From the NCBI GenBank assembly GCA_903871805.1, contig CAIQIE010000281.1, forward strand, positions 1 to 56,447: a stretch of 56,447 nucleotides of DNA, written 5' to 3'. The position numbers were made by a program, and so were the translations under genes. The DNA is from an uncultured Planctomycetaceae bacterium (GTDB lineage Bacteria > Planctomycetota > Planctomycetia > Planctomycetales > Planctomycetaceae). Below the pieces are notes generated by a model. It was not told the origin of the DNA, searched no databases, and saw only the letters and a list, made by a program, of their open reading frames with translations. The stretch's first letter is position 1, and every line of letters starts with the position of its first letter. Positions 27,544-37,098 of this stretch are shown here, piece by piece.

Positions 27544-28124
27544 GCTACCCCCTCAACAGTCAAATCCATGTTTTCGAAGGAAACCGTTTTACAAAGACTA
27601 TCCCGCGCTCCCGGCAAAACGAGCAATGCTCTGCATCGAAGTGTCTTCGATCAACACCACCCATTCACCCCGAACATCCCCTGCTGCCGCACTCCCGAAC
27701 CACCGCTACCTTCCACACCCCGAATCCTCGCAAACACTCGCTGCCAGTGTCGGTTGAGAAACGCCCCCCCAGAGACATTCCACCAGCTACCAATCGTGAC
27801 TTCAATCGCCACGGCCCCCCCCCCCCCCCCGCACAACACTGCATCAAAAAAAAACTTCGTATTCCACCTGCGATGCAAAGCGAAATACGAAGTCGTGTGT
27901 CTAAAGCAGATTTTCGGCTCAGAGTGCCAACCTCTGTGCCAGCCACGCTTTTCAGCGCTTGTCCTGTCGCTCCATGTGACAAATCACCCCGGCGTACGGG
28001 CAGTCACTTCTTTGCTGCCACTTGACGCCTGACGATGGCCTGGCGTTCTGTCACAGAGCCATTACGGACTTCTCATCGTCTTCCAAATGAACTTCCAATC
28101 CCTCAGTTGTTCCCCAACACAGCG
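27544..28124. other. 581-base spacer with a 16-base C homopolymer
   Basis: No supported gene. An uninterrupted run of 16 C lies at 27815-27830, followed 15 bases later by a run of nine A (27846-27854). Several long open frames cross it on both strands, but they lack a convincing start, signal or domain, and their composition is dominated by the C/G run. Confidence 0.7.
27846..27893 (-). terminator. Rho-independent terminator, minus strand
   Basis: ACTTCGTATT (27854-27863) pairs perfectly with AATACGAAGT (27884-27893) over 10 bases with a 20-base loop. Read on the minus strand the stem is followed directly by nine T. It is the first terminator downstream of the small secreted-protein gene at 28125, 230 bases away. 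It is well formed except for the long loop. Confidence 0.75.
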
Positions 28125-28430
28125 TTATCGCCAGGATCGCACTCGGTAGTAAGACCCATTTCCTGAACGAACAACCGCATCCCCCGTGAGTCGCATCCCA
28201 CGCCGCGGAGTACAGGTGGCCGGACTTGGACTGAAACCCCAACCCACCCCTTCAAACCCCCCAATGTTTGGACCCACGTGACCGCGAATCCCACGCTCCG
28301 CCATGTAACGGGCTTCCGCTTCACAGCGGTCCTGATCCGTCTGGGCATTCTGCCACACCGAACCATAATACGGCAGATTTCCCGCCAGTACCGGCGAACA
28401 CAGAAATGCCAACAAAATGATCTGTCGCAT
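28125..28430 (-). CDS. Small secreted Cys-containing protein
   Basis: 101 residues with a clear signal peptide (MRQIILLAFLCSPVLAG) and GAGGAAG just upstream of the ATG. The mature part has CEAEARYMAERGIRGHVGPNIGG. It ends in a motif I have seen in small planctomycete secreted proteins, roughly 'Cys-x-P-x-x-G-MRLTGDAVVR' then 'NGSYYRVRSW'. Two cysteines in the mature part could form a disulphide. No enzymatic motif is present and the function is unknown. It has its own likely terminator downstream and is separated from the next minus-strand gene by about 200 bases. Confidence 0.75.
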   Translation of the reverse strand: MRQIILLAFLCSPVLAGNLPYYGSVWQNAQTDQDRCEAEARYMAERGIRGHVGPNIGGFEGVGWGFSPSPATCTPRRGMRLTGDAVVRSGNGSYYRVRSWR

Positions 28431-28631
28431 AACTTCCTCATTACCTATCGGGTGAAAACCGTCCTGAAAAACCCCGCAAGCTGCGAAGAAGATCAGGCAT
28501 CCATAACCTCCGGATTCTGGGCAATCTGGAGCACCTTGTCGACCAAGCCGCGGTGCTTCTTACGTGATTCTCAGAAAAGCGGGTGTTTAGATGTTCACAC
28601 AAAACACAAATCCAATGAAAATCGCTGTTTT

Positions 28632-30026
28632 CTAGCCACGTTCGATCTCAAACCCCTTGCGATAGTCGCGGGAAATCATCGATTGTGCCCGCGGGTCCCC
28701 CACAATCTGCTGTTTCTCAGGATCCCATGTCAGCGGACGATTCAGCCGGGCCGATATCCCGGCCAGATGACAGGTACTCAAAGCACGATGATGACTGTAG
28801 ACGTCCGAGACCGGATCTCTGCGATCTGTGGCGGATTCAAAGAAGTTGCGAAAGTGATCCGACAGCGGCCGGTTGCCGTAGACTTCCTCCATGGCCCCCG
28901 CCGGCAGCGGATTCGTTTTCAACTCTTCCACTGGCGCTCCCGTCAACCTGCCCCGGTTGACAAAAATTCGCCCTTCCGTTCCCTCAAAAAGAATTCCATT
29001 ATCTCCGTCGTGGCGGATCTCAATCTCCACCCCGTCCGCAAACGTCGCCCTGATCCTGAACTCCGTGGCCGTGTTGTAATGCGCGGCATCCAAAGGCATG
29101 CCGTCCCGAAATTCCACTGGATGACGCACCAGCAGTGGCTCAATACGCTCAGGACCAGTCTCCGTTCTGCCAAGGCCCCAGGTGGCAATGTCCACGTGAT
29201 GGGCGCCCCAGTCGGTAAGCTTCCCGCCCGAGTACTCGTACCACCAGCGGAATTCATAATGGCAACGTGACCAGCTCTGTGTTTCTCCGTTGTCTCCCGC
29301 CAGATAACGATACTCCATCTCCGGAACCGGCCCCTGCCACAGATTCCAGTCCAGTTCCGACGGCGCAGCCACCACAGGCAATGCCGGACTTGTCGGAGCC
29401 CCGCCGATGCTGCACGTGGCCTTTTTCATCTTTCCCAGTCGCCCCGCCCGAATCAGCGCAACCGCCCGGATGAACTGCTCTTCGCTGCGCTGCTGGGTAC
29501 CTATCTGCACAACTCGCCCTGTCTTCTTACAAACGTCACAAATCTCCTGACCTTCCGCAATCGTCAGCGTCATGGGCTTTTCACAGTAGACGTCCTTCCC
29601 CGCCAGCATCGATTCAATCGCAATCCTGGCATGCCAGTGGTCCGGTGTGGAAATATGAACCATATCCACGTCACTTCTGTCCAGGATGGCCCGATAGTCG
29701 GCATAGGTCGCAGGACGCGTCCCTGTCCATCCGGTTACCAGTTCCGCCGCCCGCTGAACCCGCCCGGAATCTGCGTCGCACACGGCCACATAGTCCCCGT
29801 ATTTCTGCATGTCAGGCGCTGATCCCCAGGGTCCGTCAATCCCCGTGGCTTTCTGACTCCAGCGACTTCCAGTACCGACAGCCGCCACCCGCGGTCGGGC
29901 ATTCGCCGACACAAAACCTGCAGCACGTGCACTGTGCGGAAGACAGATGGCCGCTCCCGCATACGCCAGCGAAGATGCCAGCAGCGTTCTTCGCGTTACC
30001 GCTACCCCAGTTCGTTTTGCCGTCAT
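28632..30026 (-). CDS. Tat-exported Gfo/Idh/MocA-family oxidoreductase
   Basis: 464 residues with AGGAAA upstream of the ATG. A Tat-like signal (TRRTLLASSLAYAGAAICLP) precedes a Rossmann domain starting near residue 46 (RVAAVGTGSRWS). EKP is at 149-151 (DVYCEKPMT) and PDHWHA at 128-133. The catalytic segment is GGKLTDWGAHHVDIATWGL. It should oxidise or reduce a sugar or cyclitol with a bound nicotinamide cofactor. It lies 94 bases downstream of the acetylesterase gene on the same strand, so the two probably form an operon. It is the second member of this family in the exported-enzyme block and only distantly similar to the one at 24962. Confidence 0.92.
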   Translation of the reverse strand: MTAKRTGVAVTRRTLLASSLAYAGAAICLPHSARAAGFVSANARPRVAAVGTGSRWSQKATGIDGPWGSAPDMQKYGDYVAVCDADSGRVQRAAELVTGWTGTRPATYADYRAILDRSDVDMVHISTPDHWHARIAIESMLAGKDVYCEKPMTLTIAEGQEICDVCKKTGRVVQIGTQQRSEEQFIRAVALIRAGRLGKMKKATCSIGGAPTSPALPVVAAPSELDWNLWQGPVPEMEYRYLAGDNGETQSWSRCHYEFRWWYEYSGGKLTDWGAHHVDIATWGLGRTETGPERIEPLLVRHPVEFRDGMPLDAAHYNTATEFRIRATFADGVEIEIRHDGDNGILFEGTEGRIFVNRGRLTGAPVEELKTNPLPAGAMEEVYGNRPLSDHFRNFFESATDRRDPVSDVYSHHRALSTCHLAGISARLNRPLTWDPEKQQIVGDPRAQSMISRDYRKGFEIERG

Positions 30027-30120
30027 TACGAGTTTTCCTGTTCCCTAAATGCGTCCGTCGCCTGACATTGGTCGCCTGACATTCCCACTGCGCCTGCAGG
30101 CATCCCCATGGATTGCATCG

Positions 30121-33100
30121 TCATTCCACCTGATCAACCGAGACCTCACTAAAGGTCAAGGCTGCGATCCCATTCGTTCCGTACACAAGCGCTCCCGGAT
30201 CCCACGACCTGTCAACAATCCAGGTGATTTCCGATACCGGCTTTTCGCCCACCGTCCGCAGTCGCAACTGACTTCCAGACACCGTTCCCGAAACAACACG
30301 ACCCGGCTGACCATCCAGTCGAAACTGACTGACCATGGTGTCCTTCCATGTCATCGGCTGATCAAACTCCAGAACCAGTTCATTCGGGGTCGTCCGACTT
30401 TGCCTGACACGCTTCAGATCCGGCGCGGTGACTGCTTTGTCGAAAACTCTGCCGTATGTGCGGGATTCCACAAGCGGAACCATCAACTGAGCCATCCGGG
30501 CATATCCAGCCGCCGGATAATGACAGCCGCCCTCAGGAGTTATTCCCAGGGTCGACATCACACTCATATGGGCAAACTGACGCGGCAGTCGACGCTGAAC
30601 ATCCCGCAGGCGGTCACTGTATTTCGTCCCCCCCTGACTGCAGGCGTTCGGCCAGATTTGAAACAGGTAGTAATGCTGAACATTCGGCATATCCCGCTTC
30701 CAGGACGCAGCCATTTTCAGAAAGTATGCCTGATACGTCTCCACACCAAAACCACCATCCGGACCATCCGATCCCTGATCCGCTTCACCCTGATGCCAAA
30801 ACACAGCCCGAATCCCATGCGTGAGTCTGGCCAGCCGAATACGATTCAGCAGCCGTCCGTAAATCGTGGAGGGATCCGTCGGATTCTCGGGATTGCGCTG
30901 GTGCTGATCGACCCGTGTCCCGCCAACGGCACCGTTCAGAATACAGATCGGCATTCTCTGATTCTCTGACAGTTGCCGCGCAAGGTCCATTCCCCAGTAG
31001 CCTATCTGCCACGCGCCGCCGTCCCGGCGTACCGCCTGGCCCCAGCCCCGCGTTGTGTCGCCTTCCATCGATCCATAACTGCGAATCCACTCGCTGGAAT
31101 ACTCTTCCCCGTCACGTCCCCAGTCCGTTGACACCGCATTGGACTGGCCGTCAATCACAAACGCGTCACCACAAACCAGATTGCCCACCCGCTCAAGAAC
31201 CCGATCCTCATCACCCGCGCGAACACCAAACTCCGTGCGGTATCGAATCAACCCGGGCTTCAATTTGACAGTGAAGGCGTACTGCCCACTGGCAGCCGAC
31301 TTCTGCACATTCGTCGTCATCAAAACATCATCGGCGTACACCTTCAGAAATACCGTTTCGACGCGGTCGTCAAGGCGGCCATTGTAAAACAGCACCCCTT
31401 CATTATGGTCGTTTCTGGCATAAAACTGATTCTCGACAGGTTTCTCGTCGGCCCCAGCCACTCGTTCTTCCCACAAATCACTGGCAGGCTCCCTGACCTC
31501 CAGTGAAACCGACTGACTTCTGGCTATGCCTCCATTCGTGATCGTCGCAGTCACTTTCAGAAGACCGCTATTCTGCGACCGAGACAGTGACAGCCCCTCG
31601 TTGCTGACGTCGCTGATTACAGCCAACCCATCCGTCGCCCAGTCAATCTTAAGTTCGTCAACCTGCTTTTCTTTCAACTCGGCCAAGTTACTGATCTGCG
31701 GCACAATCTCCAGCTTCTGCCGGCCATCCCACGTCCCGGGGGCCTGCAGAGTGAACACCGGCTCCGGAAGCGTCTCTCGAATCGTCACCGGCACGCTCAT
31801 CGACTGAACTCGGTCCGCATACACCGCCCGAAACTTCAACTCGGCCTTTTCATCCCCATCCACACGCCCGGCTTCCAACACGTATTCAAAACTGTCAGTG
31901 GCCACAATTGCCTCCTGACCACCCTGCTGCAAAATCCAGTAAACTTTCTGAGCACCGTTGGCAGTCGCCTGAACTTTCTGTCGGCCACCCTCAGCCACCT
32001 CAATCGCCGCTGGCGCAACCGAAGCCCCTGTCCCAGGCCTGACCAAATGTCCGACCAATGTCTGCAGCGGCTTCTGGTTTTCATATTCCAGCCGAGCCCA
32101 CTCGGCGGAACGCGGCACTCGGGAAATCCGGACCTCGTCGACGTCGCCCTCGTATTCATAGACGTTGTACCAACCCCCAAGCCACATTCTCGCAGGAGTC
32201 CTGATGTTCAGTGGAGCATTCTCCGTTCGACTAACTCCGTCCAGCTCACCATTCACATACAACAGAGACTCTCCCGCCCGGTAAGTATGAACGACATGAA
32301 TCCAGTCCGACTTGCGGATCGGTCTCTTTCCCGCGACGTCCGCTCCGGAAAAATAACACTCCATCCGAATATGCGCAGGACTTCGAAAATTCAGGATTAC
32401 CTTCCCCTGTCCCTGCTCATTTCCCCAGCCCACGGCTCGTGTGTTGTAGGTGTCTGGTCGAATCCAGGCCGATGTCGTGTGCGGCTCTGACCCCTTCGGA
32501 AAACCCTCAATCTGGTCGCCAAGGAAGATCCCTTTGCCACCAGGAAATCGCCGCGCTCGGCCAACCATTCCCTCAGTATCCGCTGTTCCCGTGTCGTCAG
32601 CCGTCAGGCGATCTGTCGAATCCAGCACCGGCTCATTCAAATGAAAAACACTCAGATAGTCGTTGAACTCACCAAAGACAGACGATCCCGCAGATTCCGA
32701 TTCGGCCGACGCATTGCCCCAGTGCAGACGCAGCTCCTGCCTTGCATTCCCGACAATCTCTGGCACCAGAACCCATAAACACGCACTTCCCAGTCCAGCG
32801 TCCCACTGCTCAATCTGGTACGCCAGCGGTACCCCCGCGGCTGTGGAAATCCGCAGGTCCTCGCCATGACTTCTGGCCTGCCCAAAGTCAAAGAATTCCG
32901 ATGTCAGTCGGATCAAAACCGGGAAATTCCTGACAACAGCCGACTCGGGCAAATTGGCCCCCTCCGGCGTCGTCAGCAGAAAGACAGACCCGGAATGCTT
33001 CCATGCGTCGTATCGTCCCACAACCGCAGGCGTTGCCTCCTGAGCAGAACAACGCAGTGCCCCGACCGCGATCATCAGCCCCGCCATCACAATGCCGACA

Positions 33101-33135
33101 ACACTCCCGCCTAACAGCTGCCGCAATCCCCGCAT
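30121..33135 (-). CDS. Exported DUF2341/LamG-like protein with sialate O-acetylesterase (SGNH) domain
   Basis: A 1004-residue secreted protein. A signal peptide (about 1-31) is followed by a DUF2341-like beta domain (about 40-160) and a LamG/concanavalin-like domain (about 165-360, with HTTSAWIRPDTYNTRAVGWG and LWINGxLDG-type segments). Ig-like linkers follow (about 380-600), and the C-terminal part is a SASA-type esterase domain (about 655-900). Its nucleophile is Ser665 in VIDGQSNAVS, and WHQGEAD near residue 780 is the conserved block that accompanies catalysis. Known members remove O-acetyl groups from sialic acids or other sugars. The lectin-like domains suggest binding to a polysaccharide. 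It is likely co-transcribed with the oxidoreductase at 28632. Confidence 0.88.
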   Translation of the reverse strand: MRGLRQLLGGSVVGIVMAGLMIAVGALRCSAQEATPAVVGRYDAWKHSGSVFLLTTPEGANLPESAVVRNFPVLIRLTSEFFDFGQARSHGEDLRISTAAGVPLAYQIEQWDAGLGSACLWVLVPEIVGNARQELRLHWGNASAESESAGSSVFGEFNDYLSVFHLNEPVLDSTDRLTADDTGTADTEGMVGRARRFPGGKGIFLGDQIEGFPKGSEPHTTSAWIRPDTYNTRAVGWGNEQGQGKVILNFRSPAHIRMECYFSGADVAGKRPIRKSDWIHVVHTYRAGESLLYVNGELDGVSRTENAPLNIRTPARMWLGGWYNVYEYEGDVDEVRISRVPRSAEWARLEYENQKPLQTLVGHLVRPGTGASVAPAAIEVAEGGRQKVQATANGAQKVYWILQQGGQEAIVATDSFEYVLEAGRVDGDEKAELKFRAVYADRVQSMSVPVTIRETLPEPVFTLQAPGTWDGRQKLEIVPQISNLAELKEKQVDELKIDWATDGLAVISDVSNEGLSLSRSQNSGLLKVTATITNGGIARSQSVSLEVREPASDLWEERVAGADEKPVENQFYARNDHNEGVLFYNGRLDDRVETVFLKVYADDVLMTTNVQKSAASGQYAFTVKLKPGLIRYRTEFGVRAGDEDRVLERVGNLVCGDAFVIDGQSNAVSTDWGRDGEEYSSEWIRSYGSMEGDTTRGWGQAVRRDGGAWQIGYWGMDLARQLSENQRMPICILNGAVGGTRVDQHQRNPENPTDPSTIYGRLLNRIRLARLTHGIRAVFWHQGEADQGSDGPDGGFGVETYQAYFLKMAASWKRDMPNVQHYYLFQIWPNACSQGGTKYSDRLRDVQRRLPRQFAHMSVMSTLGITPEGGCHYPAAGYARMAQLMVPLVESRTYGRVFDKAVTAPDLKRVRQSRTTPNELVLEFDQPMTWKDTMVSQFRLDGQPGRVVSGTVSGSQLRLRTVGEKPVSEITWIVDRSWDPGALVYGTNGIAALTFSEVSVDQVE

Positions 33136-33349
33136 CGCACCTCTCCCCTGGCCTTACTCACGCAACGCAAAACCTAACAACAGAGCCCGTGGCTCGATCG
33201 TATCAGGCGGCAGCGGTAAACGCGAGTTTCCCAGGGATGCAATCCACCTGTCAGTCGCCGTGGACGTCAAGGCCTCACTGGACATCGCCATGTTCGAGGT
33301 TCAGTTTGTCCGTCCCGAATGGTGCGGAAACGCAAAACATCGATTCTTT

Positions 33350-33458
33350 CGAGCAATGAACAACCTTTTGCAACCTCTGCGATTCCTCTGTGTTCTCAGT
33401 ACTCTCAGAGTTCTCCGTGGTAAATAAAACGATTGTGTTTTTGACCACGCATTGCTCG
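33350..33458. repeat. Short MITE-like element with 9-base inverted ends
   Basis: CGAGCAATG (33350-33358) and CATTGCTCG (33450-33458) are perfect inverted repeats that bound a 109-base segment. Inside, 33366-33424 reads as imperfect 10-12 base units rich in CTCTG and TTCTC (on the minus strand, ACACAGAGG-like words). I recall that word family from dispersed repeats in many environmental bacterial genomes. No transposase is encoded. The rest of the 33136-33538 spacer shows nothing else. Confidence 0.6.
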
Positions 33459-33538
33459 GATTTCACGCAAAAAATCGCAGGCAGCGCTTCACCTGAAGGC
33501 TGAACATCCGCCCTAACATCACGCTGTCCAGCTAACGT

Positions 33539-36496
33539 CTACGGTTGTTGCAGCAGCAGACGATCCTTTGACTCGGCAATACTGAGCTTGTGAAACACTT
33601 CCGAGAGAAGCCGGGATAATTTTTCGTTCTGAGGGTTCAACTGCAACTCACTCACCAGCATCTTTGAGCACCTGCGCAGCCATTGCGTGCTCGAGGTATA
33701 CTTTTGCTCGTCTATCAGCGATTGCCCTCCCAGCAATAAACAGGAGGCCGCTTCCTCTCTGAGCACCTCGTCCTGGGGTGTTTTCTTCAACAGGAACTCA
33801 TACGTATCCACTGCCGCAGACAGTTCTTTAATGCCATGTTCATGGTCTCGAGTCTTCAGGTAGCAGGTCCCAAGTTGGTAATGGCAGCGAGCCAGACTCA
33901 GCGTGAAGACCTGATCGCTCGGGAATTCCCGCAGTAGTTCCTGATAATACTTCTTTGCCGCCTCAAATTCTCGAATCAGCTGCCTGAAATCGCCGCCCAC
34001 CCTCATCCGTATCGCTGCGATCTGATAGTGCGATTTCGCCCGCTGCACCGCAAAATGCGGAATTGCCGCCCCCCCGTCCGAAGCAAGCACATTGTCGCAC
34101 AACTCTGAGGCCTGCCGAAGCACAGTAATCGCATTCACATTACGTCCAATGCCACCAAGAATGTCTGCCAACTGCTGAAGCATTTGCACTCGAGCCGCAA
34201 TTGCAGAAACCGTCTTCCTGCGACGAAATTCCAGGTGCTCAATTTCCGCTATCGATTCCTCAAGGAGCCGAATCCCTTCCTCCGGCACCTGCAACTGCAC
34301 TGCAATCTGCGCCAACTGCTCACCTACAGCAACCACGTTTTCCTGATCGCCGATTTCAGCAGAGCGTTGCAGCCATATCACTGCTTCCTCCATCTGGCCC
34401 GAATCTGCCAGCAAAGATCCCGCCAGCAAAAATGCATCCGATACCGCCAGCGTCATCTCTGAGTCAGGACTCCCGCCATTCAACAGCATTGCCCCATGAT
34501 CACAGGCCCGCAATGCCCTGTTCAATGCGTCTGCTTTTCGATCACCATCCGACAGGACCCTGCTGAAACCCCAGGAATTCATAAACAGGGCCTTCAGGAA
34601 ATCCATCGAGCTCCGCTCCGGCCCACGAATTTGAGCCAGCTGCCGGCTCGCAAATTCATACTCCTCTATCGCTTCCCGAACCCGACCGGCTGCGGAGAGC
34701 TCCTCCGCCAGCTGATGATACACGCCCACCGCGTCCAGGACGGTCAGTTGAGGCACTTCCCCCCGAGATGCTGTCAGAGACATCGATAACAAGTGCTTTT
34801 CACAAAACAGCGTCCGACTTTCCTGCTTTGCCGCCTGACAGTAACGCACCACAGACAGAATACGCAGCGTTTCCTCCAGCAACGCGGTTACTTCCAAAGG
34901 ATTCTTAGCCCCCATTCTCAATTTCCGCAGTTCATCGGCCGCAGAAACCAGCCTGCCTGCGGCTACTCCCAAATCCCCTCTGGCAAAATCAAGAACTCCC
35001 ATCGCATAGCCCGCTTCCGCCCTCAGTAAGCCCTGGGACGGATCCGTGCCCGCCACGGAAGCCAGTTGCATCCAGAAATCCTCTGCCGATTGCAGTTCCC
35101 TCGCACTGGCCACGTACTCGCCTTTACGTGACAATTCCAGGCCCATCAGAAGACTCGACAGTCGCTCACGAGCTGCCTTGATTTCCTCTGCAGGCACTTC
35201 GAATTTCACAAGCATGCCCTGCGTGTCCATGTCGACTTCGCCTTGCCCGGAAAGTCGACTGTCAGGTCGATCCCCGCTGCTTCCAGGAAGTTTCCAGAGG
35301 ACTATCGCCAGAACACAGGACACCAACAGCACTGGCAGCGACAGAAGACGACGAAGCAAAACCTGCCTGGGCCCGAGTGCTGGTGCAACGGTAGCCGTTC
35401 GGACCGCCGCGTAGTCCGTCAGAACATCCGCCAGCATTTTTGCAGAGTGATAGCGAATCTCCGGGTCTGCATGCGTCGCAAGGTCCACAATGCTGCATAA
35501 CTGTGCGTCACAGAGTGTCAAACCCGCTCGCGCCTGCCCCTGGTCCACCACTGATTCGTCCGCCACTGATTCATCTGCTGCCGTTTTGTCTGCTGCGGTG
35601 ATACGAAGCTGACTCAGCACCCGCGGTTGTGCGCCTGTCGACTCCAGCAATTCTCGCAGCAGCACCCCCAACGCATAAACATCTGTCCCCTGACCGATCT
35701 TTCCCCGATCGCCTCCCAGCAACTCCGGAGCGATGTACTCAGGTGTGCCAGTCATCGACTGCCATGTCCTGGCCCCCTCATTCTCCGTTTCATCCACAGC
35801 CAAAACCTGAGCAATCCCGAAATCGATCACCTTCGGAAGCGCAACACCATCCACCACAGTCACCAGCACATTCCCCGGCTTGATGTCCCTGTGAATGATT
35901 CCGCGACTATGAGCATGCTCGATGGCTCGGCAAACGGCAATCATCAGCCGGACACGATCCGGAATTGAAAGCCCCTCAGCCTCAGCATACTGAGTGATCG
36001 GCGGACCATTGACAAATTCCATGACGAAGAACGGAAGACTTCGCTTCAGCAGTCCGGCATCAAGAATGGTCGCAATATTCGGATGCTGCAATCGCGCCAG
36101 AATCTGACGTTCGGCCTCAAATCTAGCCAGTACATTCTGAGATTTCAGACCAGACTTCACCAGCTTAATGGCGACCATACGTTCCAGTGGCTTCGTCTGC
36201 TGTGCCAGCCACACCGACCCCATGCCTCCCTCTCCGAGAGCTCCGATCGGGAAAAATGTGCGACCTTCGACGTCATCCAGTCCCTCCAGTTCCGGAAATA
36301 GTATGTCCCTCGCTTCCGGGCCGAAAATCGCCGGTGACTCCAGAAAACCGCCCAGCTCCTCACTGGCAGCCAGCAGCCCCTCGACTTCCTGCCTTAAGGA
36401 ATGGTCCTGCCCGCATAACAGCCGTAAATGCTGCGACCGAACGTCCACGTCGGAGATCTCAAGGAGCTCATTCAGGATGTTGCCGGCCGCGTTCAT
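33539..36496 (-). CDS. Transmembrane Ser/Thr protein kinase with tetratricopeptide-like C-terminal half
   Basis: 985 residues from the ATG at 36496; a TTG at 36526 that overlaps the sigma-factor stop is the alternative. A short helical N-terminus (about 1-60) precedes a complete Hanks-type kinase domain. The glycine loop is GALGEGGMGSVWLA (85-98), the ATP lysine is Lys111, the catalytic loop HRDIKPGN is at 202-209, DFG is at 225-227 and APE at 256-258. A low-complexity insert with ADKTAADESVADESV (about 302-316) lies in the C-lobe. One transmembrane helix follows (about 384-401). The remaining 580 residues are helical repeats, probably TPRs, on the far side of the membrane. Such kinases phosphorylate cytoplasmic proteins in response to outside cues. 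It is paired with the sigma factor upstream. Confidence 0.93.
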   Translation of the reverse strand: MNAAGNILNELLEISDVDVRSQHLRLLCGQDHSLRQEVEGLLAASEELGGFLESPAIFGPEARDILFPELEGLDDVEGRTFFPIGALGEGGMGSVWLAQQTKPLERMVAIKLVKSGLKSQNVLARFEAERQILARLQHPNIATILDAGLLKRSLPFFVMEFVNGPPITQYAEAEGLSIPDRVRLMIAVCRAIEHAHSRGIIHRDIKPGNVLVTVVDGVALPKVIDFGIAQVLAVDETENEGARTWQSMTGTPEYIAPELLGGDRGKIGQGTDVYALGVLLRELLESTGAQPRVLSQLRITAADKTAADESVADESVVDQGQARAGLTLCDAQLCSIVDLATHADPEIRYHSAKMLADVLTDYAAVRTATVAPALGPRQVLLRRLLSLPVLLVSCVLAIVLWKLPGSSGDRPDSRLSGQGEVDMDTQGMLVKFEVPAEEIKAARERLSSLLMGLELSRKGEYVASARELQSAEDFWMQLASVAGTDPSQGLLRAEAGYAMGVLDFARGDLGVAAGRLVSAADELRKLRMGAKNPLEVTALLEETLRILSVVRYCQAAKQESRTLFCEKHLLSMSLTASRGEVPQLTVLDAVGVYHQLAEELSAAGRVREAIEEYEFASRQLAQIRGPERSSMDFLKALFMNSWGFSRVLSDGDRKADALNRALRACDHGAMLLNGGSPDSEMTLAVSDAFLLAGSLLADSGQMEEAVIWLQRSAEIGDQENVVAVGEQLAQIAVQLQVPEEGIRLLEESIAEIEHLEFRRRKTVSAIAARVQMLQQLADILGGIGRNVNAITVLRQASELCDNVLASDGGAAIPHFAVQRAKSHYQIAAIRMRVGGDFRQLIREFEAAKKYYQELLREFPSDQVFTLSLARCHYQLGTCYLKTRDHEHGIKELSAAVDTYEFLLKKTPQDEVLREEAASCLLLGGQSLIDEQKYTSSTQWLRRCSKMLVSELQLNPQNEKLSRLLSEVFHKLSIAESKDRLLLQQP

Positions 36497-36522
36497 AGTA
36501 CCGAACTTCTGCTCTGAAGCCC

Positions 36523-37098
36523 TCAATTCAAGGCGTTGGCGGTTTCAGAATCTTCGCTGGAAAATTCCAGCCGCTCAAGCTGCTGATAAAGCTGAAAAAG
36601 TCGTACGCGAGCCCATGTCCAGAGTCGACGCACAGCAGGTTCGTTCAACTCCATGATGAGAGCCACTTCTGTGTTCGACAATCCGGTAAAGTACTTCAGA
36701 TCGATGACCTGCGCTCCGCTGATCGATTCCTGTTTCAAGATTTCCAGGGCAGAATGCAGCCTCAAAAAACAGATCTCTTCGCTCACGGGGAGCGCAAACA
36801 CTCGTTCCGCATATTCAAGCGGTCTTCGCGTGAAATCTCCACCATGCTTCAAGGCCGACTTCCGCCGTGTACGATCCACCAGCAGGTGACGCATGGTTTC
36901 TGCTGCCGCCGCATAAAAGTGCATATCGCTGACCCAGTCTCGAGCCGTCTCACCCGCACGCAGTTTCAACCACGCCTCGTGAACCAGATCTGTCGGATCC
37001 AAAGTCAGATGAATACCACTGGCAAGCAGTGTTCGTCGAGCAAGCCTTCGCAACTTGTCGTACAACATCGAGAAGTGCTCAGATCTCAACTCGTCCAT
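36523..37098 (-). CDS. ECF-like sigma factor of the planctomycete kinase-associated type (Sig-70 X6/TIGR02999-like)
   Basis: 191 residues from the ATG at 37098; the frame is open further upstream but that part does not resemble the family. Region 2 is visible as LTLDPTDLVHEAWLKLRAG with DMHFYAAAAETMRHLLVDRTRRK. Region 4 is YFTGLSNTEVALIMELNEPAVRRLWTWARVRLF, a helix-turn-helix that should recognise a -35 element. This group of short sigma factors in Planctomycetota is usually encoded beside a TPR-containing Ser/Thr kinase, as here. The stop codon of this gene overlaps a possible TTG start of the kinase (TTGA). The pair is therefore likely to be one signalling unit; which signal it senses is unknown. 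Confidence 0.92.
   Translation of the reverse strand: MDELRSEHFSMLYDKLRRLARRTLLASGIHLTLDPTDLVHEAWLKLRAGETARDWVSDMHFYAAAAETMRHLLVDRTRRKSALKHGGDFTRRPLEYAERVFALPVSEEICFLRLHSALEILKQESISGAQVIDLKYFTGLSNTEVALIMELNEPAVRRLWTWARVRLFQLYQQLERLEFSSEDSETANALN

Noticed and set aside
27441..28032. Long open frames on both strands across the C16 tract
   Set aside because: They have no start with a ribosome site, signal or domain, they overlap the phosphoesterase gene or terminator, and their length depends on the homopolymer.
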